Assembly: GCA_022764465.1 (NCBI GenBank)
Contig: JALERL010000020.1
Location: forward strand, 1-58,710
DNA: 58,710 nt
Source of the DNA: Lachnospiraceae bacterium
Lineage (GTDB): Bacteria > Bacillota > Clostridia > Lachnospirales > Lachnospiraceae
Direction: 5' to 3'
A program made the translations under genes and the position numbers. This document shows, in pieces, positions 36,970-44,824 of this stretch. Every line of letters begins with the position of its first letter. Position 1 is the first letter of the stretch. The notes under the pieces were generated by a model that was given only the letters and a program-made list of their open reading frames with translations, was not told the DNA's origin and searched no databases.

Positions 36970-38200
36970 CTGCTGCTACCCTCTCGTCCGCAGGCTTCTC
37001 AGGCTCTGCTACCGGTGCTGTCTGATACAGCGGACCACACACGGTAATCGTTCCCTTCGCACTGCATAAATTGTCATTTATATCTATAATAACATTTTTT
37101 TCCTGAATTTGAACATCTTTTTCCTGAATTTTTTCGAAATATGTCTGTAAGTGGCTTTCTGCAATGGCTTTTGCTTCCTTCTTCGTATATTTTTCGGATA
37201 CGGTCTGATACTCTGCATAGCGGTCCGTCTGTAAGACTACCGGCAGATAAAAGTCCGAACAAAGTCTTGGCTGCTGATATTCGGTTGTCTTTTCGCTTTT
37301 CAGGTAAGTGATCTTTCCCATTGGAACCGGAAAAATGTGACCGAACAGCTCGACTGCATAACGCTTCGTCTGATTCCCGGTGAAACGCTTCTTCTCATAG
37401 GACAGCGAAAAAGTGTCCTGATACGACAGCTTTGTCTGGATCTGGATATCCGCATCTGCCCTGCAATATTCATACCCGGAAACTTCCTGGTTATCATCGA
37501 TCAGATCAATACGTCCACTGACTAAAACTTCGCCCTTTTTTACCTTCGCCCGTTCCTGTATCAGCGGTGTACCTGTCCTTGTTATCATCTTAAGAACTGT
37601 TCCGTCACAGGCTGCAACAAGATCCCGTGGTTCCTCTTTTTTTTCATCCTTCTTTTCCCCTGTGATCAGATTCTCTTTTACCTGGATCGTAAGCTTCGTC
37701 CCGGAGATCTGTGCGGAAGTCCAGATGATCTGTCCGTAATGCAGGCGGATCTTTTCTTCTAAGCCACTACAGTCAATTTCCTTTTTTGCCACGCCAAATC
37801 CGCAATGCTCTGCCTCTAAAAACTGCAGGAGATTATCATCGGTCACACTGCTGTTCCCAAGGATCTCGATATTCCAGATAAAACGTGACAGTGAAAACAG
37901 AAACAGGAAAAAAACTGCGATCCCGCCCAAAAACAGCTTCCGTTTCCGATACCGGAACATCACAAACGGAAAGCCATAACGCTTTAAGATCCTCAGATGC
38001 GTTTTTGTCTTTTTCAAAAACGGCTTTAATTCCCGCACACCGGACAAACTGATAAAAAATTCATAACCGGATTCGATATGTACCAGATCCCAGATTAAAA
38101 TATCATGATTGCTGCACAGGTTCAAAAAACGCTCCGGTGCATATCCGGTCACCTGCACACGAACATACCCGGACAGATATTTGATGAACGATAAGACCAT
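36956..38200 (-). CDS. yqfD: Sporulation protein YqfD
   Basis: A 414-residue YqfD. The N-terminal part (FIKYLSGYVRVQVTGYAPERFLNLC) and a single membrane helix near residues 90-110 fit the family, with a mostly extracellular beta-rich remainder. YqfD is part of stage IV sporulation in Bacillus, made in the mother cell under sigma-E. It begins nine bases after yqfC, and a sigma-E-like promoter precedes that gene. Its presence argues that the organism can sporulate. Confidence 0.9.
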   Translation of the reverse strand: MVLSFIKYLSGYVRVQVTGYAPERFLNLCSNHDILIWDLVHIESGYEFFISLSGVRELKPFLKKTKTHLRILKRYGFPFVMFRYRKRKLFLGGIAVFFLFLFSLSRFIWNIEILGNSSVTDDNLLQFLEAEHCGFGVAKKEIDCSGLEEKIRLHYGQIIWTSAQISGTKLTIQVKENLITGEKKDEKKEEPRDLVAACDGTVLKMITRTGTPLIQERAKVKKGEVLVSGRIDLIDDNQEVSGYEYCRADADIQIQTKLSYQDTFSLSYEKKRFTGNQTKRYAVELFGHIFPVPMGKITYLKSEKTTEYQQPRLCSDFYLPVVLQTDRYAEYQTVSEKYTKKEAKAIAESHLQTYFEKIQEKDVQIQEKNVIIDINDNLCSAKGTITVCGPLYQTAPVAEPEKPADERVAADELE

Positions 38201-38208
38201 AGCTTCTC

Positions 38209-38487
38209 CTAATCATACTGAATACTTTTTATGATACCACTGATCTTCATCTCTTCATTCGTATAATACTGGATAAGCAGCGTTTTTCCCTGTACGCATA
38301 CCTGACAGTTTTTCGCCTGGATACGGATACATTCCGGAGAATATTCAAGGATTCCCCTGTAGTTTTCGATCAAAAGCTCCCGCTGGCCGGTTACTGTCAC
38401 AAGTACCGCTCCATACATCAGGTCTTTTGGCAGTTCTAAGGTTTCCACCACATTTTCTTTCCATGATTTTGCACTGATTTTTCTCAT
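38209..38487 (-). CDS. yqfC: YabP/YqfC family sporulation protein
   Basis: A 92-residue protein with the YabP/YqfC pattern: LELPKDLMYG, then IENYRGILEYSPECIRI and a short beta-rich end. It acts in spore formation (mother cell) in Bacillus. No Shine-Dalgarno sequence precedes the ATG, which lies only about 6 bases after the -10 element of a sigma-E-like promoter, so the message may be leaderless. It heads the yqfC-yqfD-phoH unit. Confidence 0.88.
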   Translation of the reverse strand: MRKISAKSWKENVVETLELPKDLMYGAVLVTVTGQRELLIENYRGILEYSPECIRIQAKNCQVCVQGKTLLIQYYTNEEMKISGIIKSIQYD

Positions 38488-38492
38488 ATAGT

Positions 38493-38521
38493 ACTATATG
38501 ACAAAATGACCGAAACTATTC
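38493..38521 (-). promoter_or_regulatory. Sigma-E-like sporulation promoter of yqfC
   Basis: GAATAGT (38515-38521) and CATATAGT (38493-38500) are 14 bases apart on the minus strand. They match the Bacillus sigma-E pattern (KMATATT, 14-15 bases, CATACAMT) at 6 of 7 and 6 of 8 positions. GAATAG is also the final Glu codon and stop of the upstream pdp gene. The predicted start coincides with the yqfC ATG. Confidence 0.6.
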
Positions 38522-39823
38522 AGTGATCACCTCATGGATCGTCTCTGGTGCAGTATATTCTGTATCGGAGAAGGTATAAGACTTCTGCAATAAAGCTTTG
38601 GCTTCTCCTGCTTTTTCAAGGTCGTTGGCATAGATATAAGATAAAATATCGCCCTTTTTCACATATGCACCCTTTTTATGAACCAGTTCGATTCCAACTG
38701 CCGGATCGATCACATCGTCTTTGATGCGGCGTCCACCGCCTAAGAGCATACATGCAACACCGATCTGCTCTGTCTCCATTCCACAGATATAACCGTCCCC
38801 AGCCGCATAAACCGGAATCTTATGGGCTGCCTGTGGCAGCAGGGACGGATCATATACCTGTGCGGGATCGCCGCCCTGTGCCTCTACGAACTCCGCCATC
38901 TTGTGCAATGCCTGCTTTGAAGCAATCACGTCCTTCATTTTCCGGACTGCCTGATTACGGTCTGCTGCCGCACCGGCAAAAAGCAGCATATAACTGCCGA
39001 GGGCATAGACATCGTCCATCAGATCCTCTGGTCCGTTGCCATTTAATGCCTGTATTGCTTCGATCACTTCTAAGGAATTGCCGACCATGTCGCCAAGCGG
39101 CTGTGACATATCCGTAACGATCGCCGCTGTTTTCTTTCCTGCCATATTGCCGATCCGAACCATTGTACGTGCCAGTGCAATCGCATCTTCTTCGTTTTTC
39201 ATAAAGGCACCGTTACCCGTCTTGACATCTAAGACGATCGCATCACTGCCACTTGCTAACTTCTTACTCATGATACTGCTAGCAATTAGGGAACGCTGCG
39301 CCACGGTTGCCGTAACATCCCGCAGTGCATAAAGCTTCTTGTCCGCAGGTGCAAGCTCTGCCGTCTGTCCGGCGATCGCAAGCCGGATACGGTTTACATT
39401 CTCAAAAAACTTCTGGTCTGAAAGTCCGGTCTGGAATCCGCGGAAGCATTCTAACTTATCGATCGTTCCGCCGGTATGTCCAAGTCCCCTTCCAGACATT
39501 TTGACAACCGGAACGCCAAGTGCTGCAATGACAGGGCCAAGCACCAGCGAGGTCTTATCCCCGACACCACCGGTGCTGTGCTTGTCTACCTTCACGCCAT
39601 GGATCGCAGACAGGTCTAATACTTCGCCGGAATCCCGCATGGCAAGTGTCAGATCCAATGTCTCCTGTTCGTTCATCCCCTGAAAACAGATTGCCATTAG
39701 CATGGCAGACATCTGGTAATCCGGGATCTGATCTGCGGTATAGCCTTTTATCATCCACTGAATCTCTTCGGTAGACAATACCCCGCCTTCCTTTTTCTTT
39801 TCGATCAAATCATACATTCGCAT
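38516..39823 (-). CDS. pdp: Pyrimidine-nucleoside phosphorylase
   Basis: A 435-residue enzyme cleaving uridine, thymidine or deoxyuridine to base and (deoxy)ribose-1-phosphate. The signature KHSTGGVGDKTSL (about residue 80) is intact, as are KMSGRGLGHTGGT and the C-terminal KKGAYVKKGDILSYIYAND domain. GGGAGGG lies 8 bases before the first ATG. It lies between rlmH and yqfC, and its last codons form the -35 of the yqfC promoter. Confidence 0.95.
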   Translation of the reverse strand: MRMYDLIEKKKEGGVLSTEEIQWMIKGYTADQIPDYQMSAMLMAICFQGMNEQETLDLTLAMRDSGEVLDLSAIHGVKVDKHSTGGVGDKTSLVLGPVIAALGVPVVKMSGRGLGHTGGTIDKLECFRGFQTGLSDQKFFENVNRIRLAIAGQTAELAPADKKLYALRDVTATVAQRSLIASSIMSKKLASGSDAIVLDVKTGNGAFMKNEEDAIALARTMVRIGNMAGKKTAAIVTDMSQPLGDMVGNSLEVIEAIQALNGNGPEDLMDDVYALGSYMLLFAGAAADRNQAVRKMKDVIASKQALHKMAEFVEAQGGDPAQVYDPSLLPQAAHKIPVYAAGDGYICGMETEQIGVACMLLGGGRRIKDDVIDPAVGIELVHKKGAYVKKGDILSYIYANDLEKAGEAKALLQKSYTFSDTEYTAPETIHEVITE

Positions 39824-39838
39824 ACGAATAGCCCTCCC

Positions 39839-40321
39839 TTATTTATGGTATGGTTCATGGTTCATGATCCGGTATCCCCGGTAGATCTGCTCAAGCAGGA
39901 TCACACGCATCAGCTGATGCGGAAATGTCATCTTCGAAAAGCTCAGCTTTTCATCGGCACGCTTTAACACAGCATCCGCAAGTCCAAGGGATCCGCCTAT
40001 CACAAATACAATATGGCTCTGGCCACGCAGACCTAGTGATGCCATCTTTTCGGACAATTCCACAGAGTCCGGCATTTTTCCATCTATCGCAAGTGCGATC
40101 ACATACCCCTGACTTTCTTCTATGTACTTCAGCAGCCGTCCGCCCTCTTTTTCCTTGATCTGACGCTCTACGGTCTCACTGGCATGATCCGGTGTCTTTT
40201 CATCTGCAACTTCAATGATCTGTAGCTTACAGTATCGGCTTAAACGCTTTGCATATTCGGTGATTGCATCGCGATAGAACTTTTCTTTGATTTTTCCTAC
40301 GGTCAGTAATGTGATCTTCAT
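39839..40321 (-). CDS. rlmH: 23S rRNA (pseudouridine-1915-N3)-methyltransferase
   Basis: A 160-residue SPOUT methyltransferase with the knot motif FVIGGSLGL and the ending [23 protein letters not shown], which is diagnostic of RlmH. It methylates pseudouridine 1915 of 23S rRNA. It lies between the zinc-ribbon protein gene and pdp. Confidence 0.96.
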   Translation of the reverse strand: MKITLLTVGKIKEKFYRDAITEYAKRLSRYCKLQIIEVADEKTPDHASETVERQIKEKEGGRLLKYIEESQGYVIALAIDGKMPDSVELSEKMASLGLRGQSHIVFVIGGSLGLADAVLKRADEKLSFSKMTFPHQLMRVILLEQIYRGYRIMNHEPYHK

Positions 40322-40335
40322 GTCTGCTCCCTATC

Positions 40336-40956
40336 TTAATCCTGAAAGATTCTTCCATACAGTTCTTCTAACATATGATCCTGATATGCGTGATCAAGAT
40401 CCGGATACCGGCTGCTTATGCAGCGTTCCATTACCTCATAACGCTGGAAATAAAGCTGTTCCTCGCCTACCGATGTGTCGGCAATCCCCGCATCAATATC
40501 ATCTGCGGAATAAATGTCTAAAAACCATCTGATGATCTCTTCGGTTAACTGCTTCTCACTTCCTGCTTCTTCCTTTACACTTTTTAAGCGCATCTGATAC
40601 CGGATTCCGATGATCAGAAATACCACAAACAGTGTTCCCATCACAAGAAACATTAAGATCTTCATGTAATCTTCCATCTGTAACCGGATGACACCAAATC
40701 CCCATAAAAGCAGAAATACGATTCCCAGTGTACCGATGCACAAAAAGGTAGTTGCAGTAGACTTCATATCCTCATATGCGGTTTCTTTTTTTACATAGAC
40801 ATGTCCACCGGCAGCAGGTGTTACGGTATCCGCTTCCTGCTCCTTTTTTTCATAAAATTCCTCTGCATCGGTTAAGGTTTCCACAAGCGGAACATGACAG
40901 TCCGCGCATTCCGTAATTCCTTCGATATATTCATTCTTACATTTTGGACACCACAT
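40336..40956 (-). CDS. Zinc-ribbon membrane protein of unknown function
   Basis: A 206-residue protein with an N-terminal zinc ribbon (CPKC at 3-6, CADC at 17-20), a linker, two membrane helices (about 68-88 and 99-118) and an acidic cytoplasmic tail. I recognise no specific family beyond zinc-ribbon membrane proteins. It is the first gene of a unit with rlmH and has its own extended -10 promoter. Confidence 0.7.
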   Translation of the reverse strand: MWCPKCKNEYIEGITECADCHVPLVETLTDAEEFYEKKEQEADTVTPAAGGHVYVKKETAYEDMKSTATTFLCIGTLGIVFLLLWGFGVIRLQMEDYMKILMFLVMGTLFVVFLIIGIRYQMRLKSVKEEAGSEKQLTEEIIRWFLDIYSADDIDAGIADTSVGEEQLYFQRYEVMERCISSRYPDLDHAYQDHMLEELYGRIFQD

Positions 40957-41040
40957 TGTTTTTTCTCCTCTTCATTCATTGATTTAAGCTTCAGACCGGA
41001 ACTCCACAACCTCATGGAATTCCTTCCGCTTTTTGTATCC

Positions 41041-41072
41041 ATTATACCAAATATACTTTCTCTTTTGTATAG
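41041..41072 (-). promoter_or_regulatory. Extended -10 promoter upstream of the zinc-ribbon gene
   Basis: TGGTATAAT on the minus strand (-10 at 41041-41046) has the TGn extension; no strong -35 is seen. It drives the zinc-ribbon gene and probably rlmH. The gap from 40957 to 41143 holds nothing else I can identify apart from a roughly 75-base leader. Confidence 0.55.
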
Positions 41073-41143
41073 ATCACATCTTTATTATTTTTCATAAATC
41101 TGTGGACAGACCGGTACTTCAACCGTGTGATCCCTGTCATGGA

Positions 41144-41537
41144 TCAGCTCCGGTTAAGGCTCATATATAGCAACGGATACGGATTCCCTTCTTCGTCATG
41201 GTCAGTCCTTTTGTAGGTTACAAATCCCATATGCTCATAAAACCCGACCGCCTGCGGATTCTGTTCATTTACCGTCACTTCCTGTATGTGATAATGCTCG
41301 ATCCCATATTGCAGCAGTTGTCTGCCAGTCCCTTTCCACGCTCCTCCGGCAATAGAAACAGCATCTCTAAGCGGTTATGTTCCGTTCCAAGAAAAGCTGC
41401 CGGAGTTCCGGACTCATTTTCCGCAACGATGAGATGCTTTACCCCATTTATTGCCTGTGGAACATATTCCCTGATCTGTTTTATCTCTGCATCCGATAGG
41501 AACAGATGGGTTGCTCCCTTCGTAAAATTATATGTAT
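41144..41537 (-). pseudogene. GNAT acetyltransferase pseudogene (5' truncated, frameshifted)
   Basis: Two minus-strand frames together encode most of a GNAT N-acetyltransferase. One frame has THLFLSDAEIKQIREYVPQ and LEMLFLLPEERGKGL, the acetyl-CoA loop. After one missing base near 41326 another frame continues with QLLQYGIEHY, VTVNEQNPQAVGFYEHMGF and ends at a stop at 41144. No start codon or ribosome site exists; about 20 N-terminal residues are absent and the frame abuts the end of the LOG gene. This stretch would otherwise look like a 400-base gap. Confidence 0.75.
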
Positions 41538-42064
41538 CCTAAAATCTCCTGGATTTGTGAAAGATCCCCTGCAAAATAGATTCCTTCCTGCCGCTCTTTC
41601 GTCGACAAGCCCATCCGGATCATATGCTGTAACAGCTCTTTGAGACTGTCATAATACCCATTCAGATTATAAAGAATGCAGGGCGCATCTAACTGCTTTA
41701 ACGATACCTTTGACATGATCTCTGCAATCTCCTCTAACGTTCCGGTACCTCCCGGAAAGGCGATAAAGGCATCGCCTAATTCGATCATCTTTGTTTTCCG
41801 TTCTGCCATATCCTTTGTCACGATCAGTTCTGTCAGTCCATCGTGCTGAAACTCACTGTCGATAAAAAATTGCGGTTCGACACCGGTTACTTTACCGCCT
41901 GCCCTTAAAACGCTGTCTGCAACTGCTCCCATCAGACCGGTTTTGGAGCCGCCATAGACAAGTGCATTACCACTTGTTCCGATCCATGTGCCAAGTTCTT
42001 CCACTGCCTTTTTCAAAGCGGGATCGTTTCCCTCTAATGCACCAAGATACACTGTAATATTCAT
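41528..42064 (-). CDS. LOG family protein (lysine-decarboxylase-like nucleotide phosphoribohydrolase)
   Basis: A 178-residue LOG-type Rossmann protein with VYGGSKTGLMGAVADS (about 40-55) and the signature PGGTGTLEE (about 105). Members hydrolyse cytokinin riboside 5'-monophosphates or AMP to the base and ribose 5-phosphate; older annotations say lysine decarboxylase. The start is the second of two ATGs after GGAGG (spacing 8). Longer versions of this frame include part of an unrelated acetyltransferase remnant and should not be used. Confidence 0.85.
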   Translation of the reverse strand: MNITVYLGALEGNDPALKKAVEELGTWIGTSGNALVYGGSKTGLMGAVADSVLRAGGKVTGVEPQFFIDSEFQHDGLTELIVTKDMAERKTKMIELGDAFIAFPGGTGTLEEIAEIMSKVSLKQLDAPCILYNLNGYYDSLKELLQHMIRMGLSTKERQEGIYFAGDLSQIQEILGYI

Positions 42065-42172
42065 AAACATATCCTCCGTATTGATCGATAACTCTTTTTC
42101 TTTATCTAATAGATTAAAAAATCTGTCCCGGCAGTTTCTTTTTTTCTTTATATGGAAACTGCTTATCGAATT

Positions 42173-42328
42173 CTTCCGCTTCCACTCATTTTTGATACAG
42201 ATCGGTCCCATGGTCATGATTGGAATACTTCTTCCATCATCCGCTGCAACCACCGCCCGCATGAACATGTTCTGTCCAATCAGTTCTCCGTCCCGATACA
42301 TGTATTGAAATTTCTTCCAAAAATACAC
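42173..42328 (-). pseudogene. GNAT acetyltransferase internal fragment
   Basis: An in-frame piece of about 50 codons upstream of the LOG gene contains YRDGELIGQNMFM and RSIPIMTMGPICI, typical of the middle of YhbS-like GNAT acetyltransferases. The acetyl-CoA loop and both ends are missing, and the frame then runs into unrelated sequence. This is a second, different acetyltransferase remnant in the same kilobase. I assign the family by memory of sequence pattern. Confidence 0.5.
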
Positions 42329-42552
42329 TGAGCAGATTAAGTACGCTAGAAGCGGACGACTTAAAAAATATCCCCTATATTCTTGTGATGAATCAGGCAG
42401 GACAGATAGAAGAACAAAATTATTATGAAAAGATCATCGGATTGCAGGGGGACTTTCTTTTTGCAGATACCATGCAGGAAGCCCGGCTTGCTGAAATCCT
42501 GCTTTTAGCAGCGGTTTCCCATATCTCAGCAAACAGTCATCTCTTTTTATAA
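42318..42552 (+). pseudogene. Unidentified rightward gene remnant
   Basis: A rightward reading frame without a suitable start runs to a TAA at 42550. It encodes a protein-like segment including DDLKNIPYILVMNQAGQIEE and GLQGDFLFADTMQEARLAEI. It lies on the strand opposite to its neighbours and overlaps the end of the regulator gene by 16 bases. It looks like the 3' end of a lost gene. I do not recognise the family. Confidence 0.4.
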
Positions 42553-43301
42553 ATAAGCAATTCCGGATTTTCGCCTTTTGCCTCATAGGTACAAACCATG
42601 ATAAAATCCATATCTGCTAAAATACCAAAGCACCTCTCACCGCCGAATTCAGCTTCTAACTGATTTCCCAAATAAGTCTTCTCATCATCCAAAAACTTCA
42701 CCTTTGTTCCATTCGGAAGTGTGTACTTCAGATTCACATATTTTCCGACAAGTGCATGCAATTTTTCCACTCTCGGCAGTCCCTCTACATGAAGTTCATT
42801 GATTTCCCTGATCAACTGCTGCTTAAATGCTTCAAACTGTCCATTGTCACTGAGCTTTTCATATCTCTTCCAGTAATCCAGTTTCGGAAGCATCTCCTTC
42901 AGATAGGAACGTGCCTGTTCTTCTGTAAAATTGTCACTGACCATATTTTTTACACACACATCGATCAGTTCATCCATATCGCTATAGGTGTAGGTTCCAT
43001 CCGCGTAACACCACTTACAATAGTCCTCATTCAAGGTTCCATCTTTCTCACGGCCTATGATTGAATCATCAATAGGCATCCCACAGCACTGGCAGATCAG
43101 TTTCCGTGGCTCTCCTAGAAGTGTATTGATCGAAACATCAAATTCCTTTGATAAAAGCTTCAATGTCTCTGTATTTGGCACTGTCTCACCATTTTCCCAG
43201 CGGGACACCGCCTGCCTTGTTACCATGATCCGCTCAGCCAATTCATCCTGTGACATTCCTCTTTGGGTGCGAAGTTCTAAAATTATATTCTTTGTTTCCA
43301 T
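42537..43301 (-). CDS. HTH (XRE) regulator with zinc-ribbon domain
   Basis: About 254 residues. An N-terminal XRE helix-turn-helix (about 3-60, with MSQDELAERIMVTRQAVSRWENG) is followed by a zinc ribbon (CQCCGMP and CKWCYADG, about 70-100) of the putative zinc ribbon type, and a C-terminal domain ending in YEAKGENPELLIYKKR. It is probably a transcriptional regulator sensing metal or redox state through the Cys cluster; that is inference. AAAGGAGG is 8 bases before the chosen ATG. It is the last gene of the redox cassette. Confidence 0.8.
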   Translation of the reverse strand: METKNIILELRTQRGMSQDELAERIMVTRQAVSRWENGETVPNTETLKLLSKEFDVSINTLLGEPRKLICQCCGMPIDDSIIGREKDGTLNEDYCKWCYADGTYTYSDMDELIDVCVKNMVSDNFTEEQARSYLKEMLPKLDYWKRYEKLSDNGQFEAFKQQLIREINELHVEGLPRVEKLHALVGKYVNLKYTLPNGTKVKFLDDEKTYLGNQLEAEFGGERCFGILADMDFIMVCTYEAKGENPELLIYKKR

Positions 43302-43401
43302 AGCCTCTGCCTCCTTTTGTCCTATCATACAGGTGAATTCGTTTTATGAAAAGCAACTTACTGTTGCTGCCATTATACCGTACAGACCGTGGGATTGGAT
43401 T

Positions 43402-44019
43402 TTATCGTATAAAATGCGTTGCCACATGTTCTTCTGTTTCCGGCAGTCCGAACGCTTCTTTTCCTAAGGCAATACTCTTCATCAAAAATGTCATGTTTCT
43501 TGCTAACACACGCATGGTCTGTTTTCCTTCCTCATCCATATCTGCTTCTCCCTGCACACGACCGTGGATCGAGTTCCAATACTGGCTGGATGCGATTGGC
43601 ATATTCGATATGGTAAAATATTTGTTCAGTTCATCAAATGTTGCGGAGCATCCACCACGCCTTGCACATACAACACTTGCCCCTGCTTTCATCGTTTTAT
43701 CAAAATGAGAGCTGTAAAACAACCGGTCTAACACTGCAATCAGAGTGGCATTTGCAGAAGCATAATAGACCGGACTGGCAATCACAAGTCCATCCGCAGC
43801 CTCAAATTTCGGAGCAAGTTCATTGACAACATCGTCAAATACACATTTCCCCAGTTCACCACATCGCCCACAGGCGATACATCCTCTGACATCCTGATTA
43901 CCGACACGGACAATGTCCGTCTCTACACCGGCTGCTTCAAATACCTTCCTCATTTCCTCTAGTGCGATTGATGTGTTACCATCCTTACGCGGACTTCCAT
44001 TGATCATTAATACTTTCAT
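43402..44019 (-). CDS. Flavodoxin-fold NAD(P)H-dependent oxidoreductase with compact Cys motif
   Basis: A 205-residue flavoprotein of the NADPH-dependent FMN reductase/iron-sulfur flavoprotein group. The FMN-binding GSPRKDGNTS is near residue 9, followed by the Cys cluster CIACGRCGELGKC (CX2CX2CX5C) that in iron-sulfur flavoproteins binds a [4Fe-4S] cluster, then SPVYYASANA. It probably reduces flavin, quinones or peroxides; the substrate is unknown. It is 17 bases from the PNPOx-like gene and probably cotranscribed. Confidence 0.85.
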   Translation of the reverse strand: MKVLMINGSPRKDGNTSIALEEMRKVFEAAGVETDIVRVGNQDVRGCIACGRCGELGKCVFDDVVNELAPKFEAADGLVIASPVYYASANATLIAVLDRLFYSSHFDKTMKAGASVVCARRGGCSATFDELNKYFTISNMPIASSQYWNSIHGRVQGEADMDEEGKQTMRVLARNMTFLMKSIALGKEAFGLPETEEHVATHFIR

Positions 44020-44035
44020 TTTCTAACCTCTTTTC

Positions 44036-44554
44036 TTAGTCTCTATTCTGGAAATATTCTAATGTCTGCCTGCTGCTATAACCGCTTTCCTTAAATTCCG
44101 AAAACAGTGCCTCTATTCTAACAGGAGTGACACAAATAAGATTCATCGGGGATTCCAGTTTTTTCAATGCCTCTATTGGTATTCCTTTTACCTTTGCATG
44201 TGCATTGTATGTATCCGAAAATGGCTCTATAAGCTTTACCTTTCCCATTACCTGCAGGCTCTTCAAACTGCCAAATCCATCATATTTATCATAAATGGCA
44301 AGGCATACATTCTCATTTTTCTCAAGTCCTATAAACTTTTCACCACCTTCTGAAAATATCCAGAACCTGTCGTCGTGATAGCTGTATTCAATCGGTGTGC
44401 ATCTGACATAATCACCTGTTCCCGTTGCAAGCGCACAGGTATTGTTCGTCCTGATATACGCCTCTACTGCCTGCTTCAGCTCCTCTTCCGGCATAGCCGT
44501 CTGTTCCTTATTCTTCCAGTAATTTGCCGCCTTTTCAAACTGTTCATGTGTCAT
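44036..44554 (-). CDS. Pyridoxamine 5'-phosphate oxidase family protein
   Basis: A 172-residue split-barrel flavin protein with NNTCALATGTGDYVRCTPIEY and FWIFSEGGEKFIGLEKNENVCLAI, the PNPOx-like FMN-binding pattern. It is not the biosynthetic PdxH. Relatives bind FMN, F420 or heme and act in redox stress. It is the first intact gene of the cassette with the Fe-S flavoprotein and the HTH/zinc-ribbon regulator. TGGAGG precedes the ATG. Confidence 0.82.
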   Translation of the reverse strand: MTHEQFEKAANYWKNKEQTAMPEEELKQAVEAYIRTNNTCALATGTGDYVRCTPIEYSYHDDRFWIFSEGGEKFIGLEKNENVCLAIYDKYDGFGSLKSLQVMGKVKLIEPFSDTYNAHAKVKGIPIEALKKLESPMNLICVTPVRIEALFSEFKESGYSSRQTLEYFQNRD

Positions 44555-44584
44555 AAAACCGCCTCCATATTTTAAGATATTTTC

Positions 44585-44714
44585 TTAATATTCCTTTGCA
44601 ATTTCTTCCTCTATGCCATATATTTTTCGGAACACATCAAGATCTGATGCATTTTTGATCAGCATTACCTCTTCTATTTTTCCGGTATGGATGTTATATA
44701 AAACAATATATCAT
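44585..44714 (-). pseudogene. Short frameshifted reading frame in the cassette leader
   Basis: A frame ending in TAA at 44585 encodes VLYNIHTGKIEEVMLIKN and then DLDVFRKIYGIEEEIAKEY, protein-like in composition. It has no in-frame start of normal kind; an ATG at 44714 would join it if one T were removed. No ribosome site is evident. It may be a decayed small gene or a leader reading frame. The sequence family is not recognised. Confidence 0.35.
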
Positions 44715-44720
44715 GTATTT

Positions 44721-44761
44721 TGTGCATGTTTTTGCACATACGAAGTTTCGTAAGAAACTTC
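44721..44761. repeat. Two adjacent hairpins in the redox-cassette leader
   Basis: A perfect 8-bp hairpin, GAAGTTTC/GAAACTTC with a GTAA loop (44742-44761), stands next to TGTGCA/TGCACA (44721-44738). They lie about 20 bases past the predicted start of the leftward transcript. Neither has a clean T-run, so a regulatory or protein-binding role is more likely than termination. Confidence 0.55.
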
Positions 44762-44782
44762 TTGATGATTTCGTTAGAATTC

Positions 44783-44810
44783 ATTATATCATATTTTATC
44801 CTGTGGACAA
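44783..44810 (-). promoter_or_regulatory. Promoter of the redox cassette
   Basis: TTGTCC (44805-44810) and TATAAT (44783-44788) lie 16 bases apart on the minus strand, between the LysM gene and the PNPOx-like gene. The 270-base gap 44555-44824 therefore holds this promoter, two hairpins and a decayed short frame. Confidence 0.6.
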
Positions 44811-44824
44811 CAGCTCTGCTCATT

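Noticed and set aside
42065..42328. N-terminal extension of the LOG protein
   Set aside because: The extension is an unrelated acetyltransferase fragment followed by junk-like sequence; GGAGG and family length place the start at 42064.
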